The notes: generated by a model not told the origin, from the letters alone. A stretch of DNA of 64,000 nt from Desmodus rotundus (GCF_022682495.2 NC_071390.1:166681220-166745219); one strand, 5' to 3'; numbered from the stretch's first letter, positions 28,550 to 43,440 are shown. Numbers and translations: made by a program.

Positions 28550-28760
28550 GCTGTCGACAGGGGCGATCCTCAACCTGCCTATGCATCAGAATTACCTGGG
28601 AGCTTAGAGAACACATCTGCGCAGGCTCTACCCCAGGGTCTCACAGAAGTGAGGGTGGGGCCCAGGCGTATAATCTTTACTTGTGTGTACACATGCGTGT
28701 GTCTGTTTCAAAAGACCCTCAAATGATAAGGTGCAGCCAGTGCTGAGAAGGACTGACCCA
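28550..28760 (+). repeat. hAT-type DNA transposon fossil (MER type)
   Basis: The segment gcatcagaattacctgggag, ggtggggcccaggcgtataa and a matching end near 28740 fit Charlie-group non-autonomous elements. A GTGTGTACACATGCGTGTGT-like patch interrupts it. Confidence 0.6.
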
Positions 28761-28884
28761 GAAGCACTAAGTCCAGCACGTCACTGGGCAGAGGAGGTGC
28801 CCCTTGACCCAGTTTCTCTCTGTGTCCCCAACCTCGGCTCTCAGCCATCACTGCCTGGCGTGCCCACCCTGCAGAAACCAAGCT

Positions 28885-29215
28885 TCTGGCTACACCTCCC
28901 AGCCCTGCTGGCTGTCCTCTGCCTGGTGTTCCTTCTCCATGCCCACCAGCCTTTCCCTGCCTGCTGACCCCTCCTCTTACTTGAACTCAAGGCTCACACT
29001 TCACCTCCTCCTCCTGATCTCCCCTTTGCAGTGAGGCCAGGCACCTCCCTGCCATTGCTCTTATGATGGGTGTTTACGGGGTCAGAGGTCTGGCTTCCCC
29101 ACTAGAGTGTGAGCTCCAAGATAGGCATCCTGTGTATTCACAGCAGTGACCCCAGTGCCCAGCATTGTGCTTGACCTTACGTTTGTGCTCAGTGTTTATC
29201 AATGGGATGACGGAC
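28885..29215 (+). repeat. L2 LINE 3' end, sense
   Basis: The segment ccccactagagtgtgagctc, caagataggcatcctgtgta, cagtgcccagcattgtgctt and tgtttatcaatgggatgac follows the L2 3' end in sense orientation. Confidence 0.75.
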
Positions 29216-29769
29216 AGGCTGGAAGTGTAGCGCTTCCAGCCCAGTGATGGACATGAAGGGATTGCAATTTCTTGTCCACTCTGGTGCTTTGTGATGCGAC
29301 CAGTGTCCATTGTCGATGGCCAGTACCCAGAGCATCGGCTGTAAACTCTGCCTCTGTTGCGTTCAACACTTCCTTAGGAAGCGGCACCCCCTTTTGGGGA
29401 ATCTTGGGTACTTGCTTTCCTGTCTCTGTGTTACTGCCAATATTTCCCCATTCTTACTTTAAAATCCCTAGTTAAATTTCAACAAAGAATACATACCAGG
29501 CCCCTTTGGGAGCCAACTATTATAGCTGATTTGAACACACACACTAGCCCCTCCCCTGGCCCCTAGGCAGGTTCCTCATAGTGGTTCCCACAGGCCCCAG
29601 AGGAAGTTAGCGGAGGTAGGTAGGTGGTTTAGGTGTCAGCTCTGAATGGGCCCTGCTCCTGAATTCCCAGGCTGGCACCAGTCGACTTCACAGCTCCAGT
29701 GAACGCAGAGGCTCTGGGAAAGGGGCGCTGCTGAGGGCCTGAGCTCCCCAGCTGCAAAGTTGGAGGGTT
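29216..29769 (+). other. Intronic stretch, unassigned
   Basis: No exon or recognised repeat is seen between the L2 end and the pyrimidine tract. Confidence 0.35.
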
Positions 29770-29985
29770 TTTCCTTCCTGCCCTGTCTTCCATCCTTTCT
29801 CTGTTTCTGTCTCTCTTTCTCTCTTTCTCCCTCCCTCTCCTCTCTCCTCTCCACCTTCTATTTCCCTCCCTCTCTTTTCCTGTCTTTGTTTTTTCTTCTC
29901 TTCCTTTCTCTCTCTCTCCCTTCTTTATCCCTGCCTCACATTCTCCTCTTTCTCCCTCTCTCCTTTCTCTTTCTCTCTCCCTTTG
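29770..29985 (+). repeat. Long polypyrimidine (C/T) tract
   Basis: About 215 bases are almost entirely C and T, built from TCTC, TTTC and TCCC units. The opposite strand gives spurious Glu/Arg-rich open frames. Such tracts can form triplex (H-DNA) structures and are prone to length change. Confidence 0.9.
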
Positions 29986-30239
29986 AAACAGTTAAAGAGA
30001 AGAAGAAAAACAACTCAAAATCCAAACTCTCCCGTTAAACAAAAAACTTGTCTCTGAGAATTCTACTTTGGGAGCATCTCAAGCTTCAGCCCCCTGCAGA
30101 CTCACCACTGGCGACTGCGTCCCACCGAGGCTGAGCGGAAGCAGCACTCGTTGGCCATGCACTTGGCAGAGTTGACAAGTGGCTTGTGCCCAGGCAGGAT
30201 TCCAGGGGCTTCTCCCTAGAGAACATCATGGGGGAGCTG

Positions 30240-30445
30240 CTCAGAGCCCTGTCTTTGGACTCAAGCCGACCTGGCTTCCAGGGCCAGCTCTACAGTGTGA
30301 CCTTGTTTGAGTTCATGGTGTCACCTTTTGCACCTTGCATTTTTTTCTTTGTGTATAAATCGAGGGCAGTGATATTTGGGTTGCAGCCCTGTTGTGAGGA
30401 CTAAATGGGGGAAAAAACACTTGTTAAACACCCATATAGTTGGTT
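30240..30445 (+). repeat. MIR SINE, sense
   Basis: The segment gacctggcttccagggccag, tctacagtgtgaccttgttt and gccctgttgtgaggactaaa matches MIR in order. The middle is diverged. Confidence 0.7.
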
Positions 30446-30473
30446 TCAATGAAAGGTCATGGGCATCATTATT

Positions 30474-30680
30474 TTTTTTTAATTTTTTAATTTATTTTTA
30501 GAGAGAGGGAAAGAAGGGAGAAAGAGCAGGAGAGAAACATCAAAGTATGGTTGCCTCTCGTGTGCCCCCTACTGGAGACCTGGCCTGCAACCCAGGCATG
30601 TGCCCTTGACTGGGAATCGGACCTGCAACCTTTCGGTTTGCAGGCCGGTACTCAATCCACTGAGCCACACCAGCCAGGGC
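30474..30680 (-). repeat. Bat Ves-type SINE, antisense, young
   Basis: The full reverse complement of the Ves consensus is visible: T-rich tail, gagagaaacatcaaagtatg, gttgcctctcgtgtgccccc, tgactgggaatcggacctgc, ccactgagccacaccagcca. The target-site duplication GGGCATCATTATT is perfect over 13 bp (30461-30473 and 30681-30693), which indicates a recent insertion. Confidence 0.96.
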
Positions 30681-31792
30681 GGGCATCATTATTCTCATTG
30701 TTGCTCTTGGCTTTGTGGTCTCCCAAGGTTAGACGTCCAGCAGGAATTAATAGCCGCTGGGTTCTGAGTGCTCCCACTGTCCCCAAGTCTCAGTGCCCCA
30801 GTGGCCCTGAGAGGGACCTCTGGCTCCACATGGCCACTGCCACAGTGGACAAGGCAGCTGGAAGACCTTCTCAGGAACAGGGTTGTGGACTAGAGTTTGT
30901 GAATCTAAGTACTTTTCTTAACTAACAACAGAGAGGTCCGATGGGAAATCAGCTCCTTGTTCTCTAAGGCTTCTTTCCCAAATTCGCCCAGATCCAACTT
31001 TTCCACCATCTGCGTGCAGCTGCGCCGGCATGAGAAGCCTTTTCCAGGACCCCTGGCGGCCCTCTTAGGTAGAATTCATTGGGCATAAGGGGAGACTGTG
31101 AGACAACAGAACTGGCTTTTTGATAAGCAGCCAAAATTTCTGCTTCAAAATGAGTCTTATTTCCTTCAGAGAAGTCAGAGACCTGGGAGGCTGTTCACAG
31201 ATTCGAACACTTTGTGAACTTTCCCTTTGGGTTCATCTGCGGCGACTCTAAGCACATTCTCGCTCGCATCCTCCGAGTTAACATGCCCTCTTCTTTGCAA
31301 GGTGGATTTAATTTTTGGAAATAGCCAAAAGATATTTGAAGCGGAGCCTGCTGAATCAAAAGGGTTAGTCATGCAGGATAATAACACTTTGGGATAAAAA
31401 ATAAGGTTATACTTAGAAAATATTGATATACCTTTTTTGATGCTGTGTATAATCTGGCTCTGAAATCAGAGGCACAGAAGTTGACTTCTGAACAAGCTGA
31501 AGCAATAGAAGTAGAAGTGGAATAAATTTTGCCCTCCCAAGGAATATGCTTTTATAAGAACAAAAATGTTCATTTAGATACATTGGATGTGATGCATTTG
31601 TTTAAAAATACTTTTTGATCTGATGATACAGTGGACCCCCTTCATATTTAAATTATTCATATAGTGTTCCCCTGAGCCATTTCTGGCTTAAGAACATGCC
31701 TTGTCTTTTGCATGCCCATATCACTTAGGTGTTTTCTATCTCCCTTCCTCCCTTCCCTTCTTCTCTCCCTCCTTTCCTTGCTTCCTTTTTAG

Positions 31793-32345
<553 letters not shown>

Positions 32346-33438
32346 GCATGAGATAGAAACAAAAAGAAGTATCTGGAGGTGTGGGAGAGATTAGATGGGC
32401 ATCGAGAAGGCCATGAATTTGGCTGGAATAATAGAAATCCATGTGCCAAAAAGATCAACCCTGTCTCTTGAACATGCCTTTTGGGTGGACTTTTAAGGGG
32501 TACTGGAAAGGGCAGGAGGCTGGAGAACGTGCTCTGTCTGCCCTTTGGCCTTGATTTCACGGTAAGAGCCCCTGGTGGGAGCTGGCTAACGCTGATAGCA
32601 CTGTGGCGGGGAGGGGGAGGCCTCCTTCCCAAAGGATCTAGCTTTGCCTTCACGCTCCTGGTGAGCTCACTGTGTCGGGAAGGGCCTCTGGGGCTACTAG
32701 GCAGGCAGAAGAACCAGAAATGGAAAGAGAAAGAAAACAGAAGAATAAACGCATCGACAAGCACACATTTCAGACCCTCTAGTAATAGATCTCCCGCCCT
32801 CTGTAGAGGTCTCCCTAGCAATTCAGGGGATACTTTGCTGGAGGTGCAAGTACTTGGTGGAGTTGGAGGGAGGAGGGAAGGGAAAGGAGATAAGAGAAGA
32901 GGCAGAAAGAAGACAATCAGGGGCCCACCTAGGGCCAGAATGTAATGGATGTTGCCTCTGGCTCCATTCTTGGGCATCTGTCATCAGTCTGCACGCTTTC
33001 TAGGGCAGGAAGGAATTCCGGTGTGTGGTTCTGGAAAGGCCATTGCCAGAGCCCCGTGCTGGGTGCTCCAGAGCCTACACGAACTTTCCTAGCCATGGAC
33101 ACTTCTTCCTTCCTTCATTCAGCAGATCTTTGTTGAGGGGTTTCTGTGAGCACTGCTGGGTGGAGACCGAGGGGATGAGGGTAGACCAATCACTTCTTGA
33201 GGTTTCTACCCCCAGAAGGCTCCCAGCCTCAAGTGTACCTGTGGAGCCGGCTGGGTGGACAAATGCTGGGCTAGGAGATAAATGCTGTAGAAAGATGCCC
33301 TAATGGATATGGGTGTGCACAGACCTCTACACGGCTCACTGGGCCGAGAGGCCGGGCAGCACCTCTCAGAGAAGAGAGGCGAGGAGACAGTTGTGGTTGT
33401 CTTCATCTAGCTTTGGCCCTGGGTGCAGTTGACGTATT
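32346..33438 (+). other. Intronic stretch before exon h, unassigned
   Basis: It contains open frames on both strands (for example a 222-codon one on the - strand, 32309-32977) but no gene signal. A possible L2-like motif (cttcattcagcagatctttg) lies at about 33110. Confidence 0.4.
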
Positions 33439-33480
33439 CACACACACACGGACACACACCCACGAGCATGCACACACACA
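33439..33480 (+). repeat. Imperfect (CA)n microsatellite
   Basis: CA runs are interrupted by cggacacacacccacgagcatg. It lies about 210 bp upstream of exon h. Confidence 0.85.
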
Positions 33481-33674
33481 GAGGCGCACCATTTCCAGCT
33501 CACGTTAAGGACTTGTATTTATAAGGTCCACCTTGAGGTCTTTGGCTCAGGTTGGAAGATAACACGTATCTGCCTCATTCTTGGTTCTCGGTATGTAAAC
33601 ATTCCGAGCCAGGTTTGTCCTCCCACCTTTCAAAACTTTATGTTGAGGATTGCACAGGAAAGTCACTATTCTAA

Positions 33675-34343
<669 letters not shown>

Positions 34344-34449
34344 TGATCCCATGGGACAACGGTGATGACCACACATTGAATGAAATGACATAACGAGTGG
34401 GCTTTGAGAACTATAAAACACTGCGTTTTATGCAAAATAATGATCGTTC

Positions 34450-34665
34450 ACAGTGATTGACTGAGCGTTTGTTACCTGATTTACATGTATGAACCATTTA
34501 ATCCTCACAACAACCTGGTGAGGTGGGCATGGCGGGTGTCATTACTGTGGTTTATGTACACGGCAACTGGGCACAGAAAGGTTTTGTAACTTGCCCAAGG
34601 TCGCACAGCTAGTACATTGCAAACCTGAAACAGATCCAGGCAGGCTGGCTTCAGAGTCTGTGCTT
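34450..34665 (-). repeat. MIR SINE, antisense
   Basis: The segment accatttaatcctcacaaca, then aacttgcccaaggtcgcaca and gctagtacattgcaaacctg, is the reverse complement of the MIR core. Confidence 0.9.
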
Positions 34666-35009
34666 CTCACTCCCAAACGCCAGACATCAATTCATCAGTC
34701 CTGGAAAAGGAAAAAGCTGTTGGCTCCGGGAAGGAAACCCTTCGACTTGTGTCCGTGCCCACAGAGGGCAGCTGCCTGCACACAGCAAGTGTCTCCGAAC
34801 AAAGGCGGGTTCATGTGGCCAGGCCCAGCTCCAGAACCACAGCTGTGGCCCTCGCCGCTTAACAGCATGACTTTTGCTACGTTTCTAACCTTCCAAAGCC
34901 TTAAAACCTATTGGTTGTTATGGTTTCCAAATTTATGGCCTGGGCTTTCTCTTTCCAGTTGTCAAATCAACATAGAAATGGCTTGACTCTTAGCCATATG
35001 CCAATGCAT

Positions 35010-35290
35010 TCATGTATTTGTTCAATAAACACCCATTCAGTCTGACGAATGCCAGACCCTGTGCTAGATGGGGGGACACAGGGGCGCATGAGCCACATCC
35101 CCACCTCGGGGGGCTTGTACACTGATGGGGAAGACAGGACAGAGACCGGCACAGAAGAAAGGCATCTGTCCCCCGGAGCCGGGGCTGGCCACCGCCCAAA
35201 GCGTGTGATTCAGACATTACCTCTGCCCACCAGGAACTCGCAGTCCAGAGGGAGAGGCAGACACATAAATCAGCTACTCTGCAGATGACA
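35010..35290 (-). repeat. L2 LINE 3' end, antisense
   Basis: The segment atttgttcaataaacaccca, cgaatgccagaccctgtgct and gggggcttgtacactgatgg is the reverse complement of the L2 3' end. Confidence 0.7.
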
Positions 35291-36334
35291 TACTGTTTCC
35301 TCAGGGTCTGATTTCCCCAACCTGAAAGCTTTTTCAATTTTCCTGCCTTTTAACTAAGATATTCCTAAGTGGGATGAGGGAAGCCCTTGATCAGCCTTCA
35401 AAGGAAGATCTTTACACCTTTGGCCAGACAGCCTCTCTAAGTGTATTCTGTGTGGAAGAGCCCCGTGCAGAAAATGGGCTTTCCGAATGTGAAGAACAGG
35501 AGTGTGCACTTGGCTTATTGTATTGTGAGGGCATTCGGCTTATTGTACTCAAAATTGGCGCCACAATGGTGGCAGTGGTTTGCCCAGGACAGTCAAGTCC
35601 ATCCCGTTTTGCATCCACATGAGGATGGAGCGTTGACTTCACTGCGCAGCTGTCCTCAGTGAATGTGTTCAGTGAGCATGACTGAGCCCGTACCATGTGG
35701 TTCCAGGACCTCACATCTCTCTCTCTCTTAACGGCTTCCAGCACAACTCCGACTTGGGTATCATGCAGTCTCTGTGCAGGACATCACCCTCTTCTGATTC
35801 AATAACAAGTGCACTGGACAAGCCCTGCCTAGAAATCAGCGTCTCTGAGTTCTCGTTGCAGATCCATCCGTGAGGTTTTTGGATAAGTCAAGCTCACTGA
35901 GCCTCAGTTTTATTTCTTCAAAGTAAAGAAGTTGGAAAAGGATGAAGGATAAAGTTTGGGTTGAACATTCTGTGGTCTTGGTGCCTTTTCAGAAATCAGG
36001 AAAGCTTGCCCCGTTGGCACCTCCAGCTATTCCAATATCCTCATGTCCTTTTCTCTCTCCTCTCCCTCTCTAATTAAATGAAGTAATGGTGCACTTCTGA
36101 AAAATATCTCCATCTTCTACTTTGCTTCGGCTCATTGGTTTTATTAAATAGGTAAGTTAAAGTCTAATAGCAACTCGGTGTATGTAATTTAACCTTTAGC
36201 TGGATTCACAGTTTTATTTTGGGTCCTGAAAAATCTAGAGACAAGCATACTCTGCGTGTTTTCTGTATCCTGCAAGGAGGTTATGAATCGTTACACTATT
36301 TCCGCACACAACTGAAACATACAGGGGAAAATAT
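35291..36334 (+). other. Intronic stretch, unassigned
   Basis: No exon seen. A weak MIR-like patch (gagcctcagttttatttctt) lies at about 35850-35930. Confidence 0.35.
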
Positions 36335-36515
36335 AGCGTGGGGGTTATAAGCTCGGACTGTGGAGCCCACCAGCCTGGGTTCATACCCTACCTCTACTTC
36401 TCGCTATGGGACTCTGAGCCAGTTTCTCAGATGGGAATGATAGCAGCACCTCGGCGGGGTTGTTGTGAGGGTTAAAAATGACAGGATAGTGCTTGACCCA
36501 CATTAATTAACACAG
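36335..36515 (+). repeat. MIR SINE, sense
   Basis: The segment gctcggactgtggagcccac, cagcctgggttcatacccta and gttgttgtgagggttaaaaa is MIR from head to core. Confidence 0.85.
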
Positions 36516-37284
36516 GAATGTTCACTCTTGGTGTCTCATTTACTGTAGAGCCAAGTATTTACATAAGTGGAGTTAAAAGCTGGACTCATTGCAAGGCCCG
36601 CTCACCTTAGAGTACATGTGACCCCATCAACCACTGTGTCTGGGACCTGGACTCCACGGGGCACGTGGTGGGGGGACGTGTGTTCATAACGGACTCCGGC
36701 TGAGTTTGGAGGCAGCAATGATCCTAATGGTCAGACCCATGTCATGAGAGACCCAGGGAACCCCCCCACCCCCAAACTCACCGTTTCCCCACATGGTCCT
36801 GCAGACGTCTCGGCGTGGTCCCACGGAGCTCCTCTCTGGTAACAAGAACCCCAAGGCCATTCCTTTCTGTGGCACACGGAACACCTCCGCAAAAAAGAAC
36901 CTGAATTTGCCAGACGAACCTTGTCGGGTTTTGCCTGACACAACCGATTCCAAGGGGTCCTAACTCCTGCCAAGGTGGTTCTCAAGCTGGTTCTGAAGCT
37001 ACAGTGTTTCACCCTGGGGGCTTCAGTGAAGACCGAGGGAAGCTGCAGACAAAGCCTGATAACTCTGGCCTGTGGACACAGATAAAGTACTGTAGCGAGC
37101 AGCAAATTAGATAATGCCCAGAGAAACACACCGGGATGACCAAACTCATTTAACCCTGTTCCCAGCTTCTCCCAACAGCACCTGTGGGCTGATGCGCGGG
37201 CGAGTCACTCGATGATTAATGGGGACTTGTGCACGGATGCTAAGCTGGGAGGCTGAGGTTCGTCGCCTCGGCTTCACAGATATA

Positions 37285-37320
37285 AGCAAAATGACGATGG
37301 TGATGATGATGATGACAATG
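37285..37320 (+). repeat. Short (GAT)n microsatellite
   Basis: The run cgatggtgatgatgatgatg lies about 170 bp upstream of exon i. Confidence 0.8.
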
Positions 37321-37484
37321 TAGAGCACTGCTTACAGAAATGTTTAACATTTGGTTAATACTTAAGAAGGCTTGGGTTTTATTTCTAAGTTCTTTTGTGT
37401 CGAACTCGGGCCCATCTGTGTGGTACTTTTGAGTGCACACTGGGTTCCTTCTGTTTGTGATCATTACTGTTTATCATTGTTTAG

Positions 37485-37547
37485 GGTCAAGGAGTAAAAA
37501 AGAACAGACGGCTTGCCTTGGAGCTGATGAAGAAAGCAGCATCCAAG
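37485..37547 (+). CDS. SEL1L3: SEL1L3 internal exon i (residues 374-394), Sel1 repeat
   Basis: This is a small 21-codon exon, phase 0/0, with acceptor ttatcattgtttag and donor gtaaca. It reads GQGVKKNRRLALELMKKAAS plus K, the second helix of a Sel1 unit (GxGV followed by a basic, Ala/Leu-rich helix). It is the smallest repeat-coding exon here and is recognisable only by splice sites, phase and the Sel1 pattern. Confidence 0.96.
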
Positions 37548-37672
37548 GTAACACTTTCGCATATTGTCAGAGGAAAACATTTGCACTACATACACCCACT
37601 GCAGAGAGAACACGCCAGCGTGTCCCTACAGAGCCCCAAGGTAGAAACGGAGTGGGGCGGGAGGGGTCGCCA

Positions 37673-37728
37673 GAATGGCAACATTAGTCTTTTTTTAGAA
37701 GAATGGCAACATTAGTCTTTTTTTAGAG
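37673..37728 (+). repeat. 28-bp tandem duplication
   Basis: The unit starting gaatggcaacattagtcttt occurs twice back to back (37673-37700 and 37701-37728) with 27 of 28 bases identical. It lies 125 bp downstream of exon i. Confidence 0.95.
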
Positions 37729-39334
37729 CTACGCCATACAGAAACCCGCCACAATGGGAACAGCAGAATTCAAAAGCTGTATTCACCTTCAGTCAATAGA
37801 ATTCGGGCCAATTTTGTTTGAAGGCTAAAATTATAATCAAGGCCGCCCTGATAACAAGCAGCGGGGGCTCCTTGAAAGTAAATGGATATAAATGCCATTG
37901 AATTAGGAAAACCAAAAGCCTAATTCTGTGGAAGGTTAACCCTGCCACGTCCAGGCCCCGTTTGCTTCTCCGCACTTGAATAATGGGGCTGTTGAACAGG
38001 TTTATTACTGGGTTTAAACATTGTTTCACTTTTGTCACTATTTACTCTTCAGTGTTGTCATCAAGCAGCTATTTTCAGTACAGCACTACAGAACGGAGGT
38101 TATAGTGTCGCTTATGAGGAGGTACACGCACACAGACACAGGCATACACAGTCCTGCAGCAGGCACACGCCCCATGCATGCAGACGGACTTGCAGATAAG
38201 TAAATTTTGTAGGAACTCTTGTAATGTTACACCTTAGCAGGACCTATATAGGCTTTCTGGCTCGTGACCGTAGCTCCACCCCGAGGATGCCCTGTCACGG
38301 ACTCCTGAAGGAACCAGGCTGGGCTCCGTCACTCCCCTTCTTCAGGGAACTCAGAGTACGTTTTTCTGGAGTACCAGAAGTTGGAGCAGGGAGTGAGAGA
38401 GCCAAGAGGCTTTCCTGTGTCGAGAGGGCATGTGACCCAGGAGAAGGGAACCCACTGAAGTGCCCCCCAGCTCCCGACCCCAGCGCAAATTCTAGGGCAG
38501 AACTAGAAAAGCAGCTGAATTTTGATCATGGAAGGCATTGGTTTCAGAGCACCCTAAAATGGGCCAGTGGTGGGGTTTCCTGGCAGGTGTGAAATTTGCA
38601 TCTCTTTAGCCATTCTGGTGGTGAATTGGTGTCTGATGTGCTGTATTTTTGCATGTATTTTTAGCAGGGTTTAGATGAGTATTGAGGCAAATGCAGTTTT
38701 ATGGCCTGGAGTAGTCACATCCTGGAAAGTGTAAGTGGTTCTCAGTCATTCACTGCGGAGGGAGTTATGAAGCCCCTACTCTTTGCCAGGCCCTGTGGTG
38801 AAGGTTGCACAAGGTCTCATTTTTGGAATAAGCCAGAAATCACTTGGAGGCAAATCTGTTGATCAAGCAGTGAAGTCCAGAACAATGGATGAGCACTTAA
38901 GAAATAAAACAAGATTTCTTGCGGGGTTCCTGAACCGGGTCCAAACGCAGCTCATAAAGGAGTTCTGTGGATGATGTGGGTGATGACAGGTACATTGGAA
39001 TGAGCTGTGGCCTCTGGACGTAAGCACCACAAAAGCCATTGGGATGTGTCCACCCTGCGAGTTTGTTCTAGAGCTGGCTCTGACCTCTCTGTGGTATGGC
39101 CTGGTCTGTCACACCATTGAAACTTTCTCATTCCGCAAGACCTATCAGGGTCAGCCTTGCACCTGGTGCTGTGTGAAGCTCAAGGAGAAGGCTTCTATGA
39201 CTGGATCCACAGCACTGACTCATTCCCAAGTGTCAGCTCTCTTGGGGGCCTGGAAATCCGAACCCTCCTCTGGATCCTCAGGGTGTTGGCTTTGGGTTCC
39301 GTTTTCTTGAGCATCAGCATTCAAAGGGTGGCTT
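37729..39334 (+). other. Intronic stretch, unassigned
   Basis: No exon seen. A short L2-like motif (cagtcattcactgcggaggg then tttgccaggccctgtggtga) lies at about 38745-38810. Confidence 0.35.
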
Positions 39335-39435
39335 TCATTCATTCATCAAATACTTATGGAGTGCTTACGCTATGCCAAGCACTAACGTTGGTGCCTGGGG
39401 TACAAAACAAAGGCCTCTGCCCTCCTGGAGCTCCT
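39335..39435 (-). repeat. L2 LINE 3' end, antisense
   Basis: The segment tcattcattcatcaaatact, tgcttacgctatgccaagca and ctctgccctcctggagctcc is the reverse complement of the L2 end. Confidence 0.85.
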
Positions 39436-41489
<2,054 letters not shown>

Positions 41490-41919
41490 TGAGACACACT
41501 GGGTGGCTGGCCGGTCACTTGTTCATGAAGTCTTTGTGAGGGTGTACTGTGTTCCCTGCCCAGACCAGGCCTGTGGTGGCACAGACAGCACCCAAGACAC
41601 AGGCCAGGTTCTCAAAAACTGAAGGGCCCAGTTAGGAACATAAGATAGTGAATTTAGCCAGGTGCCAAGTGTGTGCTAATTGATATGACCCAAACAGTTC
41701 TGGAAGGGGGAAAGTTGAAGGACAAAGCAGTCAGGAGGTCTTCATGGAGGAGGGAGGCTTGAACTAAGGAGGAGGGGGAGATTATACAAGGTGAGAATGA
41801 GTGAGAAACCAAGAGGCAGTGTAGAGATTGATCCTACTGGAAGAGAGCTGGGTTCAGATGGGGTGGTCTCGTAAGAGAACAGATTTAAGAACAATGAAAA
41901 CAGCAGTGATAATCTTTAT

Positions 41920-42110
41920 GTTGGTTGGGTACTTCCTCTATGCCAGACACTGACGAAGGGTGTATGTCCTGTGTCACCTTACCTACCTCTGGAGTGTTGC
42001 TATAAATGGACTATTATTCAGTCCATTTTACAGAATAAGCAGCCAGGGCTCCGAAAGGCATGGAACTAATATGGCACACTTGTTGGAGTCAGAATCTGGA
42101 CTCCAGTGTA
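41920..42110 (-). repeat. MIR SINE, antisense
   Basis: The segment ctctatgccagacactgacg, cagtccattttacagaataa and ttggagtcagaatctggact follows the reverse complement of MIR. Confidence 0.7.
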
Positions 42111-42177
42111 ACGTGGAGGCTCCTGGTCATTAATAATAACATCGATGATGATGACAATGATCTGAGCACCGTCACAT

Positions 42178-42540
42178 TTAAAAAATTCCTTGAACGCCCG
42201 CCCAGTGCCAGGCACTCTTCCAGGCCTTGGGGATACAGCAGCAGACAAAATAGGAAGCGTACATTCCAATGGGGAAGAAGGGCAATAAATTATTAAATAC
42301 ATAATATGAGGATGTTGTGGGGAGAAATAAAGCAGGAGAAGGAGGACAGGGAGGGTAGAGATTGGGGGATGCTGTTTTAGAAGGGAGATCAGAGAAGGTC
42401 TCTCTACCAATATGACATTGTATAAGCTCCTGAAGGACTCTTGTGAATATCTGGGAGAACATTCCAGAAAGAGGGAACAGCCAGGGCAAAAGCTCTGAGA
42501 ATAAGCTCGAGGAGCGGCAGGGAGGCCAGAGTGGCAGGAG
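42178..42540 (-). repeat. L2 LINE, antisense
   Basis: The segment cccagtgccaggcactcttc, caggccttggggatacagca, ctcctgaaggactcttgtga and aacattccagaaagagggaa then agccagggcaaaagctctga is a long, orderly antisense L2 3' part. Confidence 0.85.
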
Positions 42541-42718
42541 CAGAAAGCAGAGATGGGGAGGTGGGAGATGAAGTCAGGGAGGCAGGTGTCCGGGTCTTCG
42601 TGATGACTCAGCTGTTCTGAGCAAGATGGGAGAGCACCACACAGCTTTGAAGTGGGCGGGATGTGTTTTAAAAGGCTCTCAGATACCAGCAGAAACTAGG
42701 CTTGCAGAGAGAGAGCTC

Positions 42719-42751
42719 GGGGTGGGGGTGGGGGGCGGGGGGGGAGGGGGG
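42719..42751 (+). other. Strong G-quadruplex motif
   Basis: G-runs of 4, 5, 6, 8 and 6 are separated by single bases (t, t, c, a). It lies on the sense strand of the SEL1L3 intron, so both the non-template DNA and the pre-mRNA could fold. Confidence 0.85.
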
Positions 42752-43034
42752 TATGTGGTTAACGCATTGAATCCAAGTGAGCAAGTGAGAGAGGATGGGC
42801 CATGTCACAAGCGGGGCTGAGATGTGACTGGATTCTGGATATATTTTGAAGGTCAAGGTGATAGGGTTTGCCGGTGATTGGATGTGAGGTGTGAAAGGAG
42901 GAGAGGAGTCAGAACCACGCTGGAGCATCTGGCATTTATGGAGATGGAAAGAACGGAGGGGCATTTATGGGTTGGGCAGCAGCATATCTGGGGCGGGGAA
43001 TCAGGTTATTTTTGTGTAGTGCCACGCTAAACCT

Positions 43035-43232
43035 GAAGAACGTGTTTTCTCATTTAGTCCTCACAACACCTTTCATACTTGGCTTTATCAGACACCACGC
43101 TTTTCAGCTGCAAAAACTGAGTTAATTTCTCAGGTAGGGAGATCAGCTAACATGCCCAACGTCACTCAGCTAGTAAGGAACACAGCTGGGATTTGAACCC
43201 AGGCCTGTCTGATTCCAAAGCCCATGCTTAAA
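43035..43232 (-). repeat. MIR SINE, antisense
   Basis: The segment tcatttagtcctcacaacac, acatgcccaacgtcactcag, ctagtaaggaacacagctgg and gatttgaacccaggcctgtc is the reverse complement of MIR. A bat SINE inserted beside it. Confidence 0.92.
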
Positions 43233-43244
43233 AAATGTCAGTTA

Positions 43245-43440
43245 GCCCTGGCCAGGTAGCTCAGTTGGTTAGAGCATCATCCTGATATGCCAAGGTTGTG
43301 GGTTTGATCCCTGGTCAGGGCACATACAAGAATCAACCAATGAATGCATAAATAAATGGAACAACAAATTGATGTTTCTCTCTCTTCCTTCCTTTCTCTC
43401 TCTATTAAACAAATCAATAAATAAAAACAAAAATAAAACA
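43245..43440 (+). repeat. Bat tRNA-derived SINE (AAATCAATAAA subfamily), sense
   Basis: The head gccctggccaggtagctcag, then tgggtttgatccctggtcag (B-box-like region), a TC-rich part and an aaatcaataaataaaaac tail are present. The flanks tcagtta (43238-43244 and 43441-43447) are the duplication, with a weaker match extending left. Confidence 0.93.

Noticed and set aside
29636..29854. Glu/Arg-rich open frame on the - strand
   Set aside because: It is the antisense of the polypyrimidine tract and codes for nothing recognisable.
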